In this document: piece by piece, positions 60,198 to 64,000 of the stretch
How the letters are laid out: the number at the start of each line of letters is the position of its first letter
Position numbering within the stretch: position 1 is the first letter of the stretch
From: an uncultured Christensenella sp.
GTDB lineage: Bacteria > Bacillota > Clostridia > Christensenellales > UBA1242
NCBI GenBank assembly: GCA_910584295.1
Contig: CAJTYR010000002.1
Coordinates: 183,322-247,321, forward strand
Direction: 5' to 3'
Length of the DNA stretch: 64,000 nucleotides
Made by a program: the position numbers and the translations under genes
Notes under the pieces: generated by a model
Told to the model about the DNA's origin: nothing
What the model saw: only the letters and a program-made list of their open reading frames with translations
The model's database searches: none

Positions 60198-60374
60198 TTG
60201 TTCACTCTTGAGAATTGGCATGATTATTTGACAAATGGGGATTATAGAACAATTCACAAACATTTGGGAATTGTTACTCCAAAGAATGAAAAAGAGTTTT
60301 ATGAAAGTAAAGAAAAAATGACAGAAAAATCTGGAACAAAGATTGCAAAGTCAGACAGAAAATCAAAAAAATAA
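60198..60374 (+). CDS. Small basic 58-residue protein after rmuC
   Basis: TTG start at 60198, preceded by GGAGGAATAGGAAT; reads FTLENWHDYLTNGDYRTIHK and ends SKSDRKSKK-like basic residues before a terminator. Six bases after rmuC, so probably co-transcribed. TTG start and short length leave doubt. Confidence 0.5.
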   Translation: MFTLENWHDYLTNGDYRTIHKHLGIVTPKNEKEFYESKEKMTEKSGTKIAKSDRKSKK

Positions 60375-60400
60375 AACCGCTTATGCGGTTTATTTTTTTA
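60372..60400. terminator. Terminator between rmuC unit and the hydrolase fusion
   Basis: AAACCGC/GCGGTTT hairpin with TTAT loop and flanking T and A runs; bidirectional. Confidence 0.85.
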
Positions 60401-61835
60401 ATAATTTTTCAACAGAATTTGCAAGCAATGTTGAAACTTGTTTTTCGCAACCTTTATAGGCGTGATTTGCATTTTGAATGTTATGGATTTCAAGTTTTGC
60501 ATTTTTAAATTCATGTCTAAGTGCTTCATCCACATATTCTGTTGAATAAGTCCCATAGACATGGTCTGAAGTGCCTTTGATGATTTCAACACTTCCAGAG
60601 TAGTCAAGTACTCTATCTGTTCTTTCCTCTTCAATTGCAATGGTGTCTGCGGTGCTTCCTATTCTGAATGTTGTGTAAATCTTCTTTGCTGAAAATTCGT
60701 CGGTCAGCATTTTGTCGCCATTGCCATTTTCAAGTTCTGTTTTTGCTTGAGAGATGAAGTGGTCATATTTTTCATGAACCCTTTCTCTGAATCTGAAAAT
60801 CATGTCAACAGGGGACATGAGTATTATTTTGCTAATTTTCTTATTTTTAAGGGCATAATTTAAAACTTTCAACGTTCCAAGGCTGTGCCCAATAAGCACT
60901 ATGTTTTTATAGCCCTGTTCTTGAGCAAGTTTTACAAAAGAGTCAATGTCATAATATGATTCGTCAAAATCTTCAAATTTACTCCCTGCTTTAAATCTTT
61001 CATAGCGTTTTCCTGAAAGCTTGTAAAGATGTGTTTCTTGTTCTGCACCTCGATTGTTGGTTGTCATAAAAGCAAAACCGCTGTATGTCAATCTGTTTAC
61101 AATATCATTTAGATATGATTGTTTGAAGAAATTTCCGCCAGAGCCGTGCACAAAGATTGCAATGTTTTTTGTAGCACTTTTTGGTCGATGCAAAACGCAA
61201 GGGAGTTGCACTTTGTCAGCGGTTTCACTGATGAGAAGTTCTTTATATTTGATTGTTTTGTTTGTGTCGATACCTTTAATTATTTTTTCAAGTTGTTTGA
61301 AAACATATACATAGAAAGGGATGTTTTTGAAAACTGTTTCAGGGTTATTTTCTAGCATTTTTTCCTTGAGCTCTTCAAAATCCCACCACTTGTATTCTGT
61401 TGTCAGATAAGGCTCTATTTTTATGTCCTCATCCTTAATATTTGTTTTTGTATAATAAAAATATGCAAATTTATTTTTCTGCTCGTCATCTCTTTTGGCG
61501 AGTGTCAAAAACATGATGCTTTTCTCGTCAAGGCAAAGCCCAAGCTCCTCTTCCGCTTTTTCTATGATGCTTTGAATGTTTGTTTGATTGATGTTTGGAT
61601 GATTTGCTACCATTCCCCATTTGCCTTTGTTGAAGTGAACGTTATCGCTTCGTTTTTGGAGAAGAATTTTGCCTTTTGTGTTTATGATAAAGAGTGCGGC
61701 TTCATTGTGCCATAAATGGTTTTTATGAATTTCTTTTTTGCTTGCAAATTTTGTTTTATCAATTTTTCCGCTGTTTTCGTCAACAACAAAGAGCATTTCT
61801 TTGTCTTTATTTTGATAGGTGATTTTTGCGTCCAT
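60390..61835 (-). CDS. Nudix-domain / alpha-beta hydrolase fusion
   Basis: 481 residues. Residues 1 to about 195 are an IPP-isomerase-type Nudix domain (HLWHNEAALFIINTKGKILLQKRS), whose box is degenerate: VANHPNINQ lacks the leading glycine and EKAEEELGL keeps only part of the REUxEE core. Residues about 205-481 are an alpha/beta hydrolase with HGSGGN oxyanion loop, nucleophile GHSLG, and a terminal NANHAYKG histidine. A chemical link between them is not known. Monocistronic; ATG after AAAGAGGT. Confidence 0.8.
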   Translation of the reverse strand: MDAKITYQNKDKEMLFVVDENSGKIDKTKFASKKEIHKNHLWHNEAALFIINTKGKILLQKRSDNVHFNKGKWGMVANHPNINQTNIQSIIEKAEEELGLCLDEKSIMFLTLAKRDDEQKNKFAYFYYTKTNIKDEDIKIEPYLTTEYKWWDFEELKEKMLENNPETVFKNIPFYVYVFKQLEKIIKGIDTNKTIKYKELLISETADKVQLPCVLHRPKSATKNIAIFVHGSGGNFFKQSYLNDIVNRLTYSGFAFMTTNNRGAEQETHLYKLSGKRYERFKAGSKFEDFDESYYDIDSFVKLAQEQGYKNIVLIGHSLGTLKVLNYALKNKKISKIILMSPVDMIFRFRERVHEKYDHFISQAKTELENGNGDKMLTDEFSAKKIYTTFRIGSTADTIAIEEERTDRVLDYSGSVEIIKGTSDHVYGTYSTEYVDEALRHEFKNAKLEIHNIQNANHAYKGCEKQVSTLLANSVEKLLKK

Positions 61836-61889
61836 AAAATACCTCTTTTGTTTATTCTATCATATCTTTAAAATTTTTCCAATTATTTG

Positions 61890-61920
61890 AAAAAAGTGCT
61901 TGGAAAATCAAACACTTTTA
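61890..61920 (-). terminator. Terminator of the CAT-like gene
   Basis: Minus strand AAAAGTG/CACTTTTTT stem with a T run, 14-base loop. Confidence 0.7.
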
Positions 61921-61926
61921 AGACTG

Positions 61927-62562
61927 TTATTTAAATTTTTTGATTTCATTTTGCAGTGCTTCCAAAAATAGGTGAACATCATAGCCGTCAGCCAAAGCAT
62001 GATTTAAGGTTATTGCCATGTTGATTGTTGTTTTTCCTCGTTTTATTTCAATTTTATCCCAAGTCATTTCTGGCTCTGATTCATATTTGTTTAAACTTGA
62101 CTTGCTGACAGAACTGAATTTAAACCATTTGACACAAGAAAGAGCAATATAATTTCCATCATTGTTTCCTTCAACTCTTTTGCCTGTAGTGTATATTTCA
62201 TTCTTGACTCTTTCGTATTCTTGAATAAACTCTTCAATTGGGAGATTGATGTCTATCATGCCAAATCTTATTTGGTTTTCAGAAGTCATAAAGATGTTTG
62301 CAGGGTGTATGTAGTCATATCTATATATGGTGCCAGCTTCATTTGTGAAATAGTGAAAATTTTCCACATTGTTGCAAGCTTTTGCGATTGCATAAATCAT
62401 GTATGCGTTGAAATGTTTATGTTTTTTGCAATACTTGTAAAGAGGGGTCACATTAATTTCTGTGGTTATTGTAAATCTTGTGCAATTGAAATTCATCATA
62501 AAGTCGAATATGCCCTTTCGCACATAGTTTTCTTTATCGATCTTTTTCTTTTTTATATCCAT
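61927..62562 (-). CDS. Chloramphenicol acetyltransferase-like acyltransferase
   Basis: 211 residues of the trimeric CAT fold: start RKGIFDFMMNFN, TEINVTPLYKYCKKH, and the catalytic NHALADGYDVHLF, containing the H-x3-DG motif. Acetylates chloramphenicol in true CATs; many homologues in gut anaerobes have other or unknown acceptors. Resistance should not be assumed. ATG after GAGAGGGAAA. Confidence 0.8.
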   Translation of the reverse strand: MDIKKKKIDKENYVRKGIFDFMMNFNCTRFTITTEINVTPLYKYCKKHKHFNAYMIYAIAKACNNVENFHYFTNEAGTIYRYDYIHPANIFMTSENQIRFGMIDINLPIEEFIQEYERVKNEIYTTGKRVEGNNDGNYIALSCVKWFKFSSVSKSSLNKYESEPEMTWDKIEIKRGKTTINMAITLNHALADGYDVHLFLEALQNEIKKFK

Positions 62563-62601
62563 GGTTGTTTCCCTCTCAATTTAAAGATTACACATAATGT
62601 A

Positions 62602-62621
62602 TGGTGCTGGTGGTGGGAGTC
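62602..62621 (-). repeat. 20-bp copy of the tRNA-Leu 3' end
   Basis: TGGTGCTGGTGGTGGGAGTC is identical to 63846-63865, the CCA end, acceptor and part of the T arm of the tRNA-Leu gene, in direct orientation 1.24 kb away. Sequence beyond is not tRNA. Confidence 0.75.
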
Positions 62622-62681
62622 ACTCTGGTTTGCTTTAAACAATTTTTGAATTTAATATTTTTGAGCAAACCTATCATGCCG

Positions 62682-62725
62682 AAGCAAATTCGTTTGATTC
62701 GTCCACTGGACGCACTCATTTGCTT
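62682..62725. other. Nested hairpin in unexplained stretch 62602-62927
   Basis: Outer arms AAGCAAAT/ATTTGCTT and inner CGTCC/GGACG with an ACT loop. It is flanked by ACATAATGTAT repeats (about 62592 and 62783). No gene is supported here; a 70-codon minus frame spans it without other evidence. Confidence 0.5.
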
Positions 62726-62830
62726 GTTCGACTCCATATAAAAATTTTCAATTCCATTTTTATATATTAAAAATAAAATTATACATAATGTATGTGTCAA
62801 TTAACAACAAAGTCTTTTTTTTGATTTTTC

Positions 62831-62916
62831 AGTTTTGATTTTGCGACGGCTAAATTTTAGCATAAAAATCAAAATAAATCAAACTTTGATTTCGCGACGA
62901 AGTTTTGATTTTGCGA
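62831..62916 (+). repeat. Three GTTTTGATTTTGCGA-like repeats
   Basis: At about 62831-62846, 62882-62897 (imperfect) and 62901-62916, directly downstream of the S51 peptidase gene. TTTGATTT-rich sequence also lies upstream of that gene (63585-63690). Confidence 0.55.
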
Positions 62917-62927
62917 AAATCAAAAAA

Positions 62928-63569
62928 TTACTTTATTAATTCAGGATCAACATTTCCCGCTATCTTATCAACAATTTTATCCAATACTACAAACGCTTGT
63001 CCATCAAATAACTTAGTAATTTTTATGTTTTGTTCATTTTCGCATTTTCTTAATTTTTGCTCACAGTTTTCATACATGTTTGGAAACGCATTATAATGTG
63101 GGCATATATTTAAATCACATAAACCAAGCCCAGAAAAATCTGTAATGCCAACATTATTCATTTCTGGAGTTAAATAGTTGCAAATTGAGAAATTTTTTCC
63201 TAACACCATAGAACCTGCGCTTCTACCTACTAAAACTCCGCCATTATCTAAAAACTGTCTAAAAATTGGTTCACTTTTGCTTTCTCTAATCCAATACATT
63301 AGTCTAACTGGATTGCCACCTTCTATAAATAATAAATCATAATTTAGCATAATCTTTGGATTTTCAACTTCCAAATCTATAAAATCAACGGTTTGAGCCG
63401 ACATATTTAGAAATAATTTTTTATGTCTTTGAGGTCCATTTGCTTTCTCTTTTTCATCTTTTGCCGTAGTGATTATTCCTATTCTAAGATTCTTGTCCAC
63501 TATGTTATTAAAATATTCATATAATTCTTTACTATCAATTCCATCTGATGTTAAAATAATTTTACTCAT
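62928..63569 (-). CDS. Peptidase E (S51)-like protein
   Basis: 213 residues. LLFIEGGNPVRLMYWI and VGRSAGSMVLG hold the nucleophile elbow with Ser of the S51/glutamine-amidotransferase-like fold. S51 enzymes cleave Asp-X dipeptides or cyanophycin products. ATG at 63569 after GGGAG; the GTG 9 bases upstream is less likely. Lies between copies of the tRNA-Leu 3' end and has AT-rich repeats on both sides. Confidence 0.8.
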   Translation of the reverse strand: MSKIILTSDGIDSKELYEYFNNIVDKNLRIGIITTAKDEKEKANGPQRHKKLFLNMSAQTVDFIDLEVENPKIMLNYDLLFIEGGNPVRLMYWIRESKSEPIFRQFLDNGGVLVGRSAGSMVLGKNFSICNYLTPEMNNVGITDFSGLGLCDLNICPHYNAFPNMYENCEQKLRKCENEQNIKITKLFDGQAFVVLDKIVDKIAGNVDPELIK

Positions 63570-63845
63570 ATTCTCCACTCCCGTTTTTGATTTTTTTGAT
63601 TTTCAAGAAATCAAACAATCACTATCGTCAAATCAAAGGTTGATTTTTGATTTCTATAAAATTTTGATTATTTTATCAAAAAATCAAATCCCCACAATTC
63701 AGAAAAGACGCCACTTTCTTATTCCTTTCAAAATTTTTGTCTTATCTTTTCTTCCACAACTGTATCCAGTGTCAAAATCAATCAAACACCACTGCATGCA
63801 GTATGGTTTTGTCTTTCTCAAAAAAGACTTTTTATACAATATAGT
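63570..63845. other. Non-coding stretch before S51 gene and after tRNA-Leu
   Basis: AT-rich; ATCAAA/TTTGAT-rich part to about 63690, then a CTGCATGCAG palindrome near 63793-63802. No gene, and no clear terminator for the tRNA. Confidence 0.5.
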
Positions 63846-63931
63846 TGGTGCTGGTGGTGGGAGTCGAACCCACACGGACTTTCATCCTCGGGATTTTAAG
63901 TCCCGTGCGTCTACCATTCCGCCACACCAGC
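63846..63931 (-). tRNA. tRNA-Leu(UAA)
   Basis: 86 bases with encoded CCA. Acceptor GCTGGTG/CACCAGC, anticodon loop CTTAAAA (UAA), and a long variable arm (GAGGATGAAAGTCC region), as for class II tRNAs. Confidence 0.93.
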
Positions 63932-63956
63932 TCGTCGCAAACTGCGCTCTTGCTCG

Positions 63957-63976
63957 TTTTCAAACAAGTTTGAAAA
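63957..63976. repeat. Perfect palindrome TTTTCAAAC-AA-GTTTGAAAA
   Basis: Twenty-base near-perfect inverted repeat 25 bases upstream of tRNA-Leu. Not followed by T's on either strand; function unknown. Confidence 0.5.
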
Positions 63977-64000
63977 GTATCGCCTTATCACTTGTTTGCT

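Noticed and set aside
61927..62562. Acquired chloramphenicol-resistance gene
   Set aside because: Only the general CAT fold and H-x3-DG motif are visible, and no mobile-element signature touches the gene.
62588..62800. 70-residue minus-strand ORF
   Set aside because: Spans the tRNA-Leu 3' copy and the hairpin, has no ribosome binding site and no recognisable sequence.

Overview
The window is AT-rich bacterial DNA using the standard code; UGA is a true stop and an RF2 gene is present. The secG-rnr-smpB-ssrA order, an autoregulatory prfB frameshift, tRNA-Thr with U73, strong GGAGG ribosome binding sites and XRE/DegV/Smr-type genes point to a Bacillota lineage, probably an anaerobic uncultured Clostridia-like gut or rumen organism (phosphoketolase, EFR1 ferredoxin, GH29 fucosidase). 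No rRNA or CRISPR array is visible. This placement is an inference.

Layout. 1-8.9 kb: 3' part of pnp, a GNAT enzyme, a NrtR-like Nudix regulator followed by a kinase-like/CYTH fusion, a small ferritin-like protein, phosphoketolase, a nucleoside phosphorylase and malQ. 9-15.7 kb: an envelope locus (large beta-helix protein, exported phospholipase-D-fold protein, membrane protein, then an anchored InlB-repeat protein). 15.7-28.5 kb: a DUF4011-like helicase-nuclease and a run of mostly single-gene housekeeping or orphan units. 28.5-35.8 kb: an integrated mobile element. 36-63.5 kb: mostly core genes (two U32 proteins, pyk, secG-rnr-smpB-ssrA, Ca2+-type ATPase, prfB-tsaD-pnuC-trhP-like, short alaS, rmuC) with several membrane or surface proteins. 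62.6-64 kb: a small disturbed stretch beside tRNA-Leu.

Most notable system. The 7.3 kb element at about 28544-35813 encodes a rolling-circle initiator of the CRESS type (HUH endonuclease plus superfamily 3 helicase, as in eukaryotic circular ssDNA viruses and bacterial pCRESS plasmids), a tyrosine integrase with an embedded HTH, two XRE repressors, a small excisionase-like HTH, a GIY-YIG-like protein and unknown cargo. It has split a resident tRNA-Thr(GGU) gene inside the anticodon loop: the 3' half lies at the left end and the 5' half at the right end, and their acceptor stems match each other. The element carries a complete tRNA-Thr(GGU) with a different acceptor stem, apparently replacing the gene it destroys. 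Shared TACGAAA sites, a large inverted repeat and TTTTTACAC repeats near the ends look like its control and recombination sites.

Other points: a prfB frameshift site; an alanyl-tRNA synthetase that ends after the editing domain; a NAD-salvage theme (NrtR-like regulator, NadR-like kinase domain, PnuC); several genes with an extended -10 box six or seven bases before the ATG and no Shine-Dalgarno sequence, suggesting leaderless mRNAs; a Nudix-alpha/beta hydrolase fusion; and a tmRNA whose tag reads AEKNDNVVSFNTAAVAA.
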